Below are positions 32,358-41,373 of a stretch of 64,000 nucleotides of DNA, one piece after another (within the stretch, counting starts at the first letter, position 1; each line of letters starts with the position of its first letter). The position numbers were made by a program, and so were the translations under genes. The DNA is from Pseudomonadota bacterium (GTDB taxonomy: Bacteria > Chloroflexota > UBA6077 > JAJPHF01). The notes under the pieces were generated by a model. That model did no database searches, had not been told where the DNA came from, and saw nothing but the letters and a program-made list of their open reading frames with translations. The stretch covers positions 6,158 to 70,157 of the forward strand of contig JAJPHF010000027.1 in assembly GCA_021325365.1 (NCBI GenBank), in the 5' to 3' direction.

Positions 32358-33479
32358 CTAGCGGGGGAGAGCGTCGAGGAAGCCGCTGGTGCGGAGGCGC
32401 TCGGCGAAGCGCGTGTCGATGACGTCTTCGGGATGGACCGTGCGCGCCGCGGGGTTCTCCTCGGCGTCGAGGACGGTTTGCACGGCCGCGGGCTCGGGAT
32501 AGAGGTCGGGCTTGTAGAGCGGCTGGTAGTAGTCCACCGTCGCCCCGAGTAGCTCCCGGTCGGTGGTGTTGGTGTACTTGCCGATCACCTGCATGGCGAA
32601 CTCGCGGTCGGTGCGCAGGCGGCTGGCCGCCTGGGCCAGCGCGCGCAGGTAGCGCTCGGCCAGCATTGGGCGCTCGGCGAGCAGGCGCTTGGTGGCGCCC
32701 ACGGCCGCACCCATGAAGGGAATGCCCAGCCGCGTAACGTCGAGCACCTCGCGATAGCCGCGCTTGCGCGCCTCCAGCAGCGCGGGCATGCCGAGGCTCG
32801 CTCCCGCCACCACGCCGGACTCCATGGCGGCCAGCGACTCGGCCGGCCCCCCGGTGGCCAGGATCGACACGTCCACGTCGGGCCGCAGGCCGTAGCGCTC
32901 CAGCCCCGCGCGGGCAGCGATGTCGGTAAGCGCCTTGAGGCGGGTGACGGCGATGGTCCGCCCGCGCAGGTCGTCGAGCGTCTGGATCTCGGGCCGTGCC
33001 ACGATGGTGGTGTCCACCCCGGCCGCGGTCGAGCCGATGATCATCGTCTCCAGGCCCTGGAGGTAGCCCAGCACGAAGATCTGCCCGCCGGCCGCGATCA
33101 CGTCGAGGTCGCCCTTCGCCAGCGCCGCATTCAGGGTGACGCCGCCGGCGATGAACTGGAGATCGACGGCGAGGCCCTGCTCGCGGAAGTAGCCGCCCTC
33201 CTGGGCCATCCACCAGGGCGCGGAGCTAGCCGAGGTCGTGGGATACGCGGAGTGGGTGGGGATCAGCGCCTGCTCGGTCGAGGACGACCCGGTGCCCGCT
33301 AGCCCCGCGTGGTCGCCCGCGGGCGTGGGCGGCGCGACGGGTCCGACGGACGGACTGGCGCGCGTCGCCGGGCCAGCGCAGCCGGTCGCGAGCAGCGCCA
33401 GCATGCCGAGCGCCACGAGCGACGCGGAGCCAACGCGCGGGCGCACAGCTGCGCTCCTTCCCTTCACCCGTAGGCTCAT
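32358..33479 (-). CDS. NMT1-like ABC transporter substrate-binding lipoprotein
   Basis: 373 residues from the ATG at 33479; signal peptide ends LLATGC. The core has SSAPWWMAQEGGYFREQGLAVDL, GGVTLNAALAKGDLDVIAAGG, LDDLRGRTIAVTRLKA and MESGVVAGASLGMPALLEA. No Shine-Dalgarno sequence is seen, but TATACT sits six bases before the ATG on the minus strand. This suggests a leaderless message; the -35 is weak. It converges on the VapC gene (6 bp between stops). No permease is adjacent. It is one of five NMT1-type receptors in the window. Confidence 0.85.
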   Translation of the reverse strand: MSLRVKGRSAAVRPRVGSASLVALGMLALLATGCAGPATRASPSVGPVAPPTPAGDHAGLAGTGSSSTEQALIPTHSAYPTTSASSAPWWMAQEGGYFREQGLAVDLQFIAGGVTLNAALAKGDLDVIAAGGQIFVLGYLQGLETMIIGSTAAGVDTTIVARPEIQTLDDLRGRTIAVTRLKALTDIAARAGLERYGLRPDVDVSILATGGPAESLAAMESGVVAGASLGMPALLEARKRGYREVLDVTRLGIPFMGAAVGATKRLLAERPMLAERYLRALAQAASRLRTDREFAMQVIGKYTNTTDRELLGATVDYYQPLYKPDLYPEPAAVQTVLDAEENPAARTVHPEDVIDTRFAERLRTSGFLDALPR

Positions 33480-33571
33480 GAAGGCAGTATATTACCCGGG
33501 TTATCGGCATGGGAGCCGGATGGCTGAACGCTTCGCGGCCGGTCCTCGCTCGCGCAGCGTTCGTTCTCCTT

Positions 33572-33934
33572 TCAGAGCGCCGCGCCCGAGCAGCGCAGAG
33601 GCCTCGTAATGGCCCGCGGGGGCCATGCCGGGGACTTGTCGCCGGGCCATTGCTGGACGCTCCAGCGGCGCCCCGGCGACCGCGCCGGGCGACTGACGAG
33701 ATGGACGAAGGTATCGGGCGAGTGCATCACCAGCAAGACGATAGTGCTCCTGGCCTTGTCGGCGGGCCAGCAGAGCCGCACGGTCTGACGCGGATTGGCC
33801 AGGACGGAGAGCAGGCCACGAAGCGAGCACGGCAGGCTGCCCGGCGCGGCGAGCGGCAGGCACGCCGCGAAGTTCGCGTCGGAGCCGGCGGGATGCGGCG
33901 TGACCTCGACGTGTGCCTCCTCGTCGCACTTCAT
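33572..33934 (-). CDS. Possible 120-residue hypothetical protein
   Basis: The only candidate in the 665-bp stretch 33480-34144. It starts MKCDEEAHVEVTPHPAGS and contains an aliphatic strand STIVLLVMHSPDTFVHLVS; the C-terminal third is basic and low in structure. The RBS is poor and several other frames are also open, as expected at this GC content. I recognise no family. It could equally be non-coding. The rest of the stretch holds only the hairpin at 34056. Confidence 0.25.
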   Translation of the reverse strand: MKCDEEAHVEVTPHPAGSDANFAACLPLAAPGSLPCSLRGLLSVLANPRQTVRLCWPADKARSTIVLLVMHSPDTFVHLVSRPARSPGRRWSVQQWPGDKSPAWPPRAITRPLRCSGAAL

Positions 33935-34055
33935 GACCGACGTGATCGCGATGCCTTGTCAGGGGTCGCCCTTCGTCGAGTCATCAGTGAGCAGGGTATC
34001 TGATGGCGAGGCGTGCGGTGCGCCGTGTCAGGGGCGCTAGAAAGCGAAGGTTGTG

Positions 34056-34080
34056 GATCGCCGGCCGACGGCCGGCGATC
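34056..34080. terminator. 11-bp stem, 3-nt loop hairpin
   Basis: GATCGCCGGCC (34056-34066) and GGCCGGCGATC (34070-34080). It is 65 bp beyond the stop of the TenA/CADD-like gene (minus). A plausible end of that transcript, though without a T-tract. Confidence 0.5.
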
Positions 34081-34144
34081 TGGGCCCTCGCCCGCCGGCT
34101 CACCCCGCAGAGCGGCCGGAGCACAGGCCGACGGGGCGCCGGCA

Positions 34145-34834
34145 TCAGAAGTACTGGTAGGTGGCCCACATGTCGTACTGCAGCTCTAGCTTGCGCTGGA
34201 CGACGGCGCGCGCCTGCGCTTGCAGCTCGGGCGTGACGACGTAGCGGCGGACGATCAGCTCGCTGAGGGAGCTGTGCTCGACGTCGGCCTCCTCGTGGGC
34301 GCGGCAGAAGCGCAGCGCCTTCTCGTCGAGGCCGTAGTGCTGCTGAAGGCCCTGGCGCAGCAGGGCGTTCGTGCGCGGCGCCTGGCCCTCGCCCGCGAGC
34401 TGCGCCGCCAGGGCGACGAACCACGGCAGCGTGTGCAGGATCAGCTCGGCCCAGTAGACGTGGGCGGCCGCGCCGGGCAGGATGCGGGCGCTTTCCAGCT
34501 GCTCGCGGCTGACGCCGAGCCCGGCCGCGAAGTCGAGGAAGAGCTGCACGTGCCCGGCGGTGCCGGTCGAGGCGCCCTCGGTCTCCTCCTCGACGACCTC
34601 GTAGAGATGCTGGGCGATCTCGGGGTCGGTACACTTGAGGTAGCGGAGCATGGCCAGGCGCGGGACGTGCTTGCGGTAGAAGTAGTCCTGCGTCACCCAG
34701 CCCTGGAGCTGGCGCAGCGGGATGGTGCCGGCCGCCACTCCCTGGATAATCGGGTGCTCGGGCAGCACGCAGCCGGAGCTGGCGACCTGGTCCTTCAGCT
34801 CCTGCACAAAGTCGCGGGTCATCGACGTGGCCAT
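34145..34834 (-). CDS. Heme-oxygenase-fold (TenA/PqqC/CADD-like) protein, candidate di-iron oxidase
   Basis: 229 residues, ATG at 34834 with AAGGAGG upstream. The all-helical TenA/PqqC superfamily pattern is clear: GWVTQDYFYRKHVPRLAMLR, then EVVEEETEG, HVYWAELILHTLPWF and FCRAHEEADVEHSS. His180-x3-Asp184-x2-His187, with Glu130, His95 and one of the Glu82-86 cluster, matches the metal ligands of CADD-type heme-oxygenase-like di-iron oxidases better than the Cys/Glu pair of TenA thiaminases. Its upstream neighbour, 21 bp away, is an NMT1-type binding protein. A thiamine-pyrimidine salvage role (ThiY plus TenA) is the competing reading. Confidence 0.8.
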   Translation of the reverse strand: MATSMTRDFVQELKDQVASSGCVLPEHPIIQGVAAGTIPLRQLQGWVTQDYFYRKHVPRLAMLRYLKCTDPEIAQHLYEVVEEETEGASTGTAGHVQLFLDFAAGLGVSREQLESARILPGAAAHVYWAELILHTLPWFVALAAQLAGEGQAPRTNALLRQGLQQHYGLDEKALRFCRAHEEADVEHSSLSELIVRRYVVTPELQAQARAVVQRKLELQYDMWATYQYF

Positions 34835-34855
34835 GGGGCACCTCCTTCGCGGCGT

Positions 34856-35908
34856 TCAGGGCCGAGCGATCTCCTGGCGGGCGGCGCGGAGCAACGTGAA
34901 GTCGAAGACCTGGGACAGGGCGATGGGTTCGGTACGGTCGGTCTGGGCGCGGGCGGACTCGAGCGCGGCGTCGAGGACGGCCTCCGGGGCCTCGCCGCTC
35001 GCCACGACCGTGCCGAGCTGCTCGTCGACCATGGCGGGCGCCTGCGGGGGGTCGATGCTGTAGCGCTGGGCCGCCCAGGCGACGATCTCGGGCTCGTTGG
35101 CGGGGTCGGTGAGGTAGGGCAGGCTGCGGGCGACGCCGCGCAGCATCCGGCGGACCTCGTCGGGCGCCGCGGCGACGTGCGCCTGGCTGCTGGCGACGAT
35201 ACTGATCGGCACCTGGAGCACGTCGGCGCCGCGGGCGATGACGTGGAACCCTTCCTTCTCGGCGGCCGCCGTGAAGGGCTGGGCCAGCGCCGCGCCGTCC
35301 ACCTGGCCGGCGAGCAGCGCGGCCGCACGGAGGCTGGTCTCGCCGAGCCGCACCATCTGCACGTCGTCCTCGCGCAGTCCGGCGCCCTGGAGCACCCGCT
35401 GCAACACCTGGTCGTCGGTGCCGCCGGGGCGGGAGGAGGCCAGGCGCTGGCCGCGCAGGTCGGCGGGCGTCTGGATGGAGGCGCGCGTCACGACGACGTG
35501 GGGCGGCCGGTCTTGCAGGATGGCGAGCACCTTGACGGGCGCGCCCTGGACGATGCCCGTGCTGGCGGCGCCCCAACCGTAGAGATAGCCGACCTCACCG
35601 TTGAGCAGCGCCGGCAGGGCGGCCTGGCCGCCGATCTGGACTAGCTCGACGTCGAGCCCCTCGTCGCGATACAGGCCCTTCGCCACGGCGGCCGCCAGGG
35701 GCAAGGTGGCGATGCTGAGATCGGGGATGGCGACGCGAACGGTGGCGAGCGCGGGCGCCGCCGTAGGCGCGGGGGCCGCGGGCGCGTCGGGCCTGGCGGC
35801 GTCGGCGGGCGGGGCGGCGCCAGTCGGCGCGGCCGGGGCGGCGCGCGGGCCGCCGCAGGCGACGGCCAGGAGGAGCAGCGCGACGACGAAGCGGGAGCCG
35901 AGGGCCAT
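34856..35908 (-). CDS. NMT1-like ABC transporter substrate-binding lipoprotein
   Basis: 350 residues from the ATG at 35908 (GAGGAAG upstream); the frame runs on to 36493 but without RBS. The signal peptide ends LLAVAC. An Ala/Pro linker precedes ATVRVAIPDLSIATLPLAAA, KGLYRDEGLDVELVQIGGQA, LNGEVGYLYGWGAAS, LRGQRLASSRPGGTDD and LLAGQVDGAALAQPF. It is co-transcribed with the heme-oxygenase-fold gene, suggesting its ligand is that enzyme's substrate or precursor. No permease adjoins. Confidence 0.87.
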   Translation of the reverse strand: MALGSRFVVALLLLAVACGGPRAAPAAPTGAAPPADAARPDAPAAPAPTAAPALATVRVAIPDLSIATLPLAAAVAKGLYRDEGLDVELVQIGGQAALPALLNGEVGYLYGWGAASTGIVQGAPVKVLAILQDRPPHVVVTRASIQTPADLRGQRLASSRPGGTDDQVLQRVLQGAGLREDDVQMVRLGETSLRAAALLAGQVDGAALAQPFTAAAEKEGFHVIARGADVLQVPISIVASSQAHVAAAPDEVRRMLRGVARSLPYLTDPANEPEIVAWAAQRYSIDPPQAPAMVDEQLGTVVASGEAPEAVLDAALESARAQTDRTEPIALSQVFDFTLLRAARQEIARP

Positions 35909-36373
35909 GCGGACTTCCTCTCGGGCGGCCCGGCTGGCTCGCGGCGGTGCGGCCGGGCGTCCACCATACGTCCCCCATACTACCCCGCGCGGGGGCGGCG
36001 CAGCCACCATCCGAGCGCGGGCGGGCGCGCGGGGCGATGGCGCGGTGCAATTTCGCCGAGGAACGGTCAAACGATGCTCCTTTACTGGATGGTTAAGTGC
36101 TAGGCCGGGCGCGGGTTGGCGCGTGCTCCTCGGGCGCGGAAGGCCGCATCGTTTGCCCCGTACGATACTCCCCCGGGCGCTCCGCCGCGGGCCGGGCCGG
36201 CGGGGGGAGGCCCCGGGCCGGGCGCGGGCGGCGGGTGCGGGGGAGGCGTGTACGGCGTAAGATTGCGACCACGTCGCGCGAGCTAGCAGGCGCTCTCCGG
36301 CGCGCCTCGCGGCCTGTCTACAGATAATGCATTGGCGGGGGGCGGTCGTCCGGGGGAGGCGGGGAGCCGGGTA

Positions 36374-36397
36374 GGGCGCTGCCTCCAGGCAGCGCCC
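36374..36397. terminator. 10-bp stem, 4-nt loop hairpin after the Dyp peroxidase gene
   Basis: GGGCGCTGCC (36374-36383), loop TCCA, GGCAGCGCCC (36388-36397). It follows the minus-strand peroxidase stop by 52 bp. The rest of 35909-36449 shows no convincing gene; only an AT-richer patch (TTTACTGGATGGTTAAG) near 36080 breaks the GC-rich sequence. Confidence 0.5.
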
Positions 36398-36449
36398 GAG
36401 CGGGGACGGCTGGAAAGTCCCGGGAGGCCGCGGGCGCTCTTGCCGCCGT

Positions 36450-38165
36450 CTACTCGCCGGCCAACACGCGAAGGCCGTGGATTCCGGGGGCAAAGAAGTA
36501 ACCTCCGCCGGTCGGGATCACCCAATCCTTCGGAGCGGTTAGCTCCTCCCGCACCGTATGGCCGGCGCCGTCGACGAAGGTCACGGTGAATCGCCGTGCG
36601 CGGGTGACGCCGCCAGCGTTCTGGCCGATGATCGGGTCGAAGCCGATATCCTTTGCTTTGAAATGCGGATTATTGGCCATCTGCTGTACGTACTCGAACT
36701 GCCTCACGATAGAAGTCTGGTAGGCCAGGAACAACAGGCCGCGGTCCACGGCGTCGTCCACGGGGTTGGCAAACGTGGAGCGCGAAGGCGGGCCGTAGGG
36801 AATCCCACGCCGCAGCAGCCGGTGGGTCTGGGTGTCTGCTTCCGCGGTGTCGGGCTCCGGATGGCCGGGGGTAGTGTCGTCGCGGGGGTAGGCCCTCCGA
36901 ATGTGCGCCGTGAAGGGGCAGATGACGCCGGGCTGGTCGCCCGGCGACGCGGGAAAGGGCTTGGGCGGGTTGGAGCCTGGGATGATGTCCGAACAGTCAT
37001 ACGGGCCGTCGTCCTTCGTCGGCAGGCGGTTGGGGGTAGGTTCGAAGAACTCGAACTTGTTGTTGGCGCAGTCGACGTCGCCTAGCAGAGGATTGTCGAG
37101 TCTCGGCTCGCGCATGATGGGTGCCCCGCTGGGCCAGCGCCCGACGAGCTTTGCGCCCAGGTAGGCAGGGTCGATGGCGAATTTGTTGGCCTGGTCATGG
37201 AGGAATGCGTGGAATGCGTGAACATCTTGGCGCAAGCGGCGGAACACCAGGTAGGAGCCATTCTCGGTCCACGCCGGCCCCGCGCGCGTGCTGGGGCCTC
37301 GTGTTTTGACATCCGCCGTGGGGTCCTGGCCGGGATAGCCGAAGACGAACTCGCCGGGCCACAGCACGTCCTGGCCGGGCTTGCCCTGTTCGTCCCGCTT
37401 GTCGGGAGTCTGGCGGAGGGTGATGACATCGGTCAGGTCGCCGTTGACATAGCCGCGGATGCCCGGCTGCGACACGGAATCCAGGAAGCCAAAATGCTCG
37501 TGGCTGGCCAGGGGCGTCGGGAGGACAGCGCCTGGCTGTTTGAAGATCATTTGCAGCCCGCTCCGCACCGGCTGCCCCTGTTGGTCCAGCGGCGCATAGA
37601 TCGTGCTCTCGATTTCGTTCACCATCGCGTAAAGATCGTCCATCTCGTCGCTAGCGACAATTAGTAGAAGGTCGGCCGGATTGTGAGGCCCGCCGACCCG
37701 CCAGCGCGTCGGATCGCCCTCCGTGCCGGTGCCCACGGGATCGCCCAGCGGCGCGTCCTGCCGGCACATGCCGCCGGTGAACGCCTCGTCCGTGAAGTTC
37801 GCATCGTCTGGCTTAAGGCGCCGGATGGCGTCGTAGGAGAAAGCAAGGTTGACCCAGGTGGCCTTCAGGGGCGTCGGGTCGCCGACGCGGGTGCGGACCG
37901 CCTTAAAGAGACGGTTGAACGCAATAACCTGGGCGGCCGTGGAGACTCGCGGGGTGAAGGCGCGTAACCACTGGCGGAAATCGGCCTCGCCGCCCTCCAC
38001 GATTTTGAGGAAGAGCAGCATCTGGTAGTCCTTGTTGAAGCCGGTGAGGATGTTGCCCTGGATATCATCTGCGGCGATTTCTGGCTCATCCTTCACGGGC
38101 GGACGGGACGGATCGCCCCTACCGCCGAGCGGGGGCGGGGACGGGGCTTCGCGTGGCACTTCCAT
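36450..38165 (-). CDS. Dyp-type peroxidase
   Basis: 571 residues from the ATG at 38165 (TGGAG upstream); the longer frame adds no family sequence. Dyp peroxidases are heme enzymes that oxidise dyes, phenols and lignin-like compounds with H2O2. Recognisable parts are DIQGNILTGFNKDYQMLLFL, FGFLDSVSQPGIRG (the GxxDG-like distal motif with the catalytic Asp), GSYLVFRRLRQDVHAF, CPFTAHIRRAYPR (proximal His) and RRGIPYGPP with the distal Arg. It lacks a signal peptide and no encapsulin gene is adjacent. GC and codon use are lower than in the flanking genes, hinting at transfer. Confidence 0.93.
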   Translation of the reverse strand: MEVPREAPSPPPLGGRGDPSRPPVKDEPEIAADDIQGNILTGFNKDYQMLLFLKIVEGGEADFRQWLRAFTPRVSTAAQVIAFNRLFKAVRTRVGDPTPLKATWVNLAFSYDAIRRLKPDDANFTDEAFTGGMCRQDAPLGDPVGTGTEGDPTRWRVGGPHNPADLLLIVASDEMDDLYAMVNEIESTIYAPLDQQGQPVRSGLQMIFKQPGAVLPTPLASHEHFGFLDSVSQPGIRGYVNGDLTDVITLRQTPDKRDEQGKPGQDVLWPGEFVFGYPGQDPTADVKTRGPSTRAGPAWTENGSYLVFRRLRQDVHAFHAFLHDQANKFAIDPAYLGAKLVGRWPSGAPIMREPRLDNPLLGDVDCANNKFEFFEPTPNRLPTKDDGPYDCSDIIPGSNPPKPFPASPGDQPGVICPFTAHIRRAYPRDDTTPGHPEPDTAEADTQTHRLLRRGIPYGPPSRSTFANPVDDAVDRGLLFLAYQTSIVRQFEYVQQMANNPHFKAKDIGFDPIIGQNAGGVTRARRFTVTFVDGAGHTVREELTAPKDWVIPTGGGYFFAPGIHGLRVLAGE

Positions 38166-38374
38166 AACAAATCGCTCCAGCAATTGCTGCAATAAGGCAG
38201 CGAGTCCGTACCAAGCGGCGCCGGATGGCCGTGGCGCACAAGGCGGCGGGGCCGGTTGTGGCGCCGACCCATGCCAGTGGCGGCCATGCGTCGCGCGGGT
38301 TTTAGCACGGAGCAGGAGTGGCCGCAATGCAGGTGCAGGGGGGGGACCGTGCGCCACCAGCCTCGGCCAGATAT

Positions 38375-39940
38375 CTAGGCGAGCGGCGTGCCGTCGCCCG
38401 GCGACCCGTAGGCCCGGCGTGCGCGCTCCTCCAGCTCGCGACGCAGCACCTTGCCACCCGCGCCCTTGGGGAGAGAGTCGAGGACGTCGATCGAGCGGGG
38501 TATCTTGTACGGCGCCAAGCGCTCCGCCAGCCAGCCGAGCAACTGGGCTGGCTCGACATGCCGCTCCGCGCGCAGGACGACGAATGCCAGCGGCTGCTCG
38601 CCTCGGGTTGGCGAGGGCACGGCCACCACGGCTGCCTCACGGACGGCGGGATGCGTGAGCAAGCTGGCCTCGATCTCCGCAGGGTAGACGGGCCAGCCGC
38701 CCACTTTGATGAGCGCCTTTAGCCGATCCATCAAGTACAGGTAGCCGTTGGCGTCGAAGCGCCCGAGGTCACCAGTGCGTAGCCAACCGTCCGGCAAGAG
38801 GGTGGCGGCGGTCGCGGCGGGATGCCGCCAGTAGCCGAGCATCACTTGCGGCCCTCGAATCCAGACCTCGCCGGTCTCTCCGGGGCCTACCTCTCGCCCG
38901 GTCGCGGGATCCACCAGGCGCTCCTCGGTATCCGGGACGGGCGGCCCCACGCTGGCAGGCCGCCGGTCGGCGAGGGGGGTGAAATTCACGGCGGGCGCCT
39001 GGGTCATCTGGTAGCTCTGAACGATCGCCACGCCGGCGCGCTCAGCCATGGCGGCAACGGGCGCCGGCAGCGGCGCACCGCTGCACTCGATCACGCGAAG
39101 CGTTCCTAGCTCCGCCGCGCCGTTCGCCGCCGAGTCCAGCAGGGCCTGCACACTGGTGGGGCGCGCCATGAGCAGCGTGACGCGGTGCTGCTGCAGCGCT
39201 GCCCGGATCGCGGCGGGTTGCGGGTCGGCGCCGGTCACAAGGGGGACCCGCGCGGCGATGCAGCAAGAGATATCGGTCCAGAACGGTCGGAGGCTGAGCA
39301 CGACCGTGCCGCGGGGTAGCGGCAGCACGGCGAGCCGCTGGCGGGCCGCGGCCACGCGGTTGAGGTGCGACTGCCTGGCCGCCACCGGCCAACCCGTCGT
39401 GCCACTCGAATAGACCAGCAGGGCGTCCTGTCGCGCGGGGTCGACGGCGATCGGCTCAGGGCGCGGCGGCTCGGCGTCGGTCAGGTCCCAGACCTGGGCG
39501 CTGCGGTAGACGTGACGCAGACACTGGAAGTCGGCGAGCTGCCGCGCTTCGTTGAGGGCGGGCGCGGCCGAGGCCGAGACGAACGCCACGGCGACCTCGG
39601 CATCCGCCAGGTAGTGCGCCATCTCGGCGGGTCGCTGGAACGCGTTGAGGAAGCTAACCCGCGCGCCCGCCAGCCACGCGGCGTGCAAGATGGCCGCGGT
39701 GTCGCGGCTCCCGGGAGCCGCGACCGCCACGGTGTCGCCCGGCACGACGTTCGCGTCGCGCTGCAGGAAGCGAGCGAGACGCCGAGAACGGTCCCATAGC
39801 TCGCCGTAGGTGGCGCTCTGGCCGTCGAGCCCGATCACGGCGGGCTGGTGCGGAGTCCGCTGGGCCGCCCGCGCCAGAAACGTCCACGCCGGCTCCGTGG
39901 GGTAGGGCGCGAGCGAGGGCCACGGACTGGCGAGCGGCAT
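38375..39940 (-). CDS. Acyl-CoA synthetase / AMP-binding ligase
   Basis: 521 residues from the ATG at 39940 (TGGAG upstream). The adenylation core shows LLVYSSGTTGWPVAARQSH (P-loop; the usual Lys after TTGxP is replaced), GEVWIRGPQVMLGYW, DGWLRTGDLGRFDANGYLYL, DRLKALIKVGGWPVYPAEIE and a C-terminal LPKGAGGKVLRREL with the catalytic Lys. It activates a carboxylic acid to the acyl-AMP and then acyl-CoA in the cytoplasm. The gene lies 209 bp upstream of the peroxidase on the same strand. The substrate is not determined; length and GC are family-typical. Confidence 0.92.
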   Translation of the reverse strand: MPLASPWPSLAPYPTEPAWTFLARAAQRTPHQPAVIGLDGQSATYGELWDRSRRLARFLQRDANVVPGDTVAVAAPGSRDTAAILHAAWLAGARVSFLNAFQRPAEMAHYLADAEVAVAFVSASAAPALNEARQLADFQCLRHVYRSAQVWDLTDAEPPRPEPIAVDPARQDALLVYSSGTTGWPVAARQSHLNRVAAARQRLAVLPLPRGTVVLSLRPFWTDISCCIAARVPLVTGADPQPAAIRAALQQHRVTLLMARPTSVQALLDSAANGAAELGTLRVIECSGAPLPAPVAAMAERAGVAIVQSYQMTQAPAVNFTPLADRRPASVGPPVPDTEERLVDPATGREVGPGETGEVWIRGPQVMLGYWRHPAATAATLLPDGWLRTGDLGRFDANGYLYLMDRLKALIKVGGWPVYPAEIEASLLTHPAVREAAVVAVPSPTRGEQPLAFVVLRAERHVEPAQLLGWLAERLAPYKIPRSIDVLDSLPKGAGGKVLRRELEERARRAYGSPGDGTPLA

Positions 39941-40115
39941 ACGCTGGCTCCAGCGGTGATCGCTGCACTGTAGCACGCGGCGCCGCCTCCCCGCGGGGAG
40001 GCGGCCGTTGCCTCGCCCGCAGGCGGCAGGGGTGGCTGGATGCGCCCCGTGCCGGCTGGGGTCGGAAGGGGGCGGCGGCCTGGCTGGCCTGCGGCCAGCC
40101 GCACCGCGGCGGGTA

Positions 40116-40144
40116 TTGACAGTATAACCAGCGTCGCCCATACT
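40116..40144 (+). promoter_or_regulatory. Sigma-70 promoter for the ABC_sub_bind gene
   Basis: TTGACA at 40116-40121, 17 bp, CATACT at 40139-40144, 69 bp upstream of the ATG at 40213. On the minus strand TATACT overlaps the same region and could serve the divergent acyl-CoA ligase, with a weak -35. Confidence 0.6.
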
Positions 40145-40212
40145 GCAGGTGCCTCGCGGGGCGGCGGCCGCTGTGGTGGATTGTGCGAGGACGCGGAAGG
40201 GGGCGACGGCGC

Positions 40213-41298
40213 ATGGCGGAGCCGACCGATCCGGCGTCGGGTTCCGCGCCGCGACGCAGCCGCCGGTGGCTGCTGGCGGGGCTCATGAGCGCGGGGCTGG
40301 CAGGGGTTGCGCTCACCGCGCGGGGGACGTCACCGTTCTCGAGCCAGGCCATCACCGCGGCAGGCTCGTCGCGTGTGCCCGCGGGCCGCCGGCCGCGGAT
40401 CGGCTTTCTCTCGCTCTACCAACGGGACTACCCGGATCCGGCGAACCCGTGGGTCGAGTCGTTCCGTCTCGGCATGCGCAATCAGGGTTACGTCGAAGGC
40501 AAGGATATCGAGATCCTCTACCGCTTTGCCGATGGGAATCCTGATCTGCTCTTCGCACAGATGAACGAGCTAGTCGATTTGCCGGTGGACCTGCTGGTGA
40601 GGGCGGACACGCGCTTTCTGAATGAGCTAAAGGAGAAGACGCAAACTCTTCCCGTCATAATGACGCTAACGGTGGACCCGGTAGGCTCTGGTTTAGCAGC
40701 CAGCATTCGGGAACCCGGTGGCAACTTCACCGGGATCCGTCTCGAGGAACCCTCAATTCATGGCAAGCGGCTCGAGCTGCTGAAGGAGGTGGTCCCGACT
40801 ATCACCCGCGTGGGGCTAGTGGTCGCCGAGCGGAACTTCCTGGCCGAGCGGTCGGTCCGCGAGGTGACGCCGCTGGCCGAGCGCCTCGGGCTCGCCACGG
40901 AGCTAGTGGTGGCATCGGCAGGGGGCGAGATGCCCCGCGCGTTGGAGCAAGCGGTCGCGAACGGGGTGGATGCCCTATACCGCGTGCCCGACCCGCGGGT
41001 GGCCGGGTACGTCCGCGCCGTGGCGGACGCCGCGCTCCGCTTCCATCTGCCGACGGTGGGACTGTACCGCGAGGAAGCGGAAGCGGGGCTGTTGGTGGCC
41101 TACGCGGCCAACCGCGCGACCATGTTCTATGACTCGGCGCGCCTCGTGGACCGAATACTGGGCGGGGCGTCGCCCGCGACCACCCCGATCGAACTGGCGT
41201 CGCGCTTCGATCTCTTCGTGAACCTGGCTACCGCGCGCGCGCTCGATCTGACGATCCCGCGCAGGACCCTGCTGGATGCGGCTGGCACAATCGGCTGA
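40213..41298 (+). CDS. ABC_sub_bind (TrpX-like) substrate-binding protein with Tat-like signal
   Basis: 361 residues, ATG at 40213. The N-terminus RRSRRWLLAGLMSAGLAG is a twin-arginine-like export signal. The mature domain has PRIGFLSLYQRDYPDPANPW, GYVEGKDIEILYRFADGNPD, PVIMTLTVDPVGSGL, GNFTGIRLEEPSIHGKRLELLKEVVP and a C-terminal DLFVNLATARALDLTIPRRTLL. This pattern defines the ABC_sub_bind (DUF534) family, receptors for amino acids and aromatic compounds. No permease or ATPase is nearby. A paralogue without signal peptide follows at 41374. Confidence 0.88.
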   Translation: MAEPTDPASGSAPRRSRRWLLAGLMSAGLAGVALTARGTSPFSSQAITAAGSSRVPAGRRPRIGFLSLYQRDYPDPANPWVESFRLGMRNQGYVEGKDIEILYRFADGNPDLLFAQMNELVDLPVDLLVRADTRFLNELKEKTQTLPVIMTLTVDPVGSGLAASIREPGGNFTGIRLEEPSIHGKRLELLKEVVPTITRVGLVVAERNFLAERSVREVTPLAERLGLATELVVASAGGEMPRALEQAVANGVDALYRVPDPRVAGYVRAVADAALRFHLPTVGLYREEAEAGLLVAYAANRATMFYDSARLVDRILGGASPATTPIELASRFDLFVNLATARALDLTIPRRTLLDAAGTIG

Positions 41299-41373
41299 CC
41301 GCACCGCGCACGGTATCGGCCATGGGGGACGCGGAGAGGCGCGCTATAGCTGGGATGATACTTGGGAGGGAAG

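Noticed and set aside
33501..34040. Overlapping open frames on both strands
   Set aside because: No RBS, no family motif and conflicting frames. Only the 33572-33934 frame was kept, at low confidence.
36450..38357. Long N-terminal extension of the Dyp peroxidase to 38357
   Set aside because: The extra 64 codons have no family sequence or RBS. The ATG at 38165 has TGGAG upstream.
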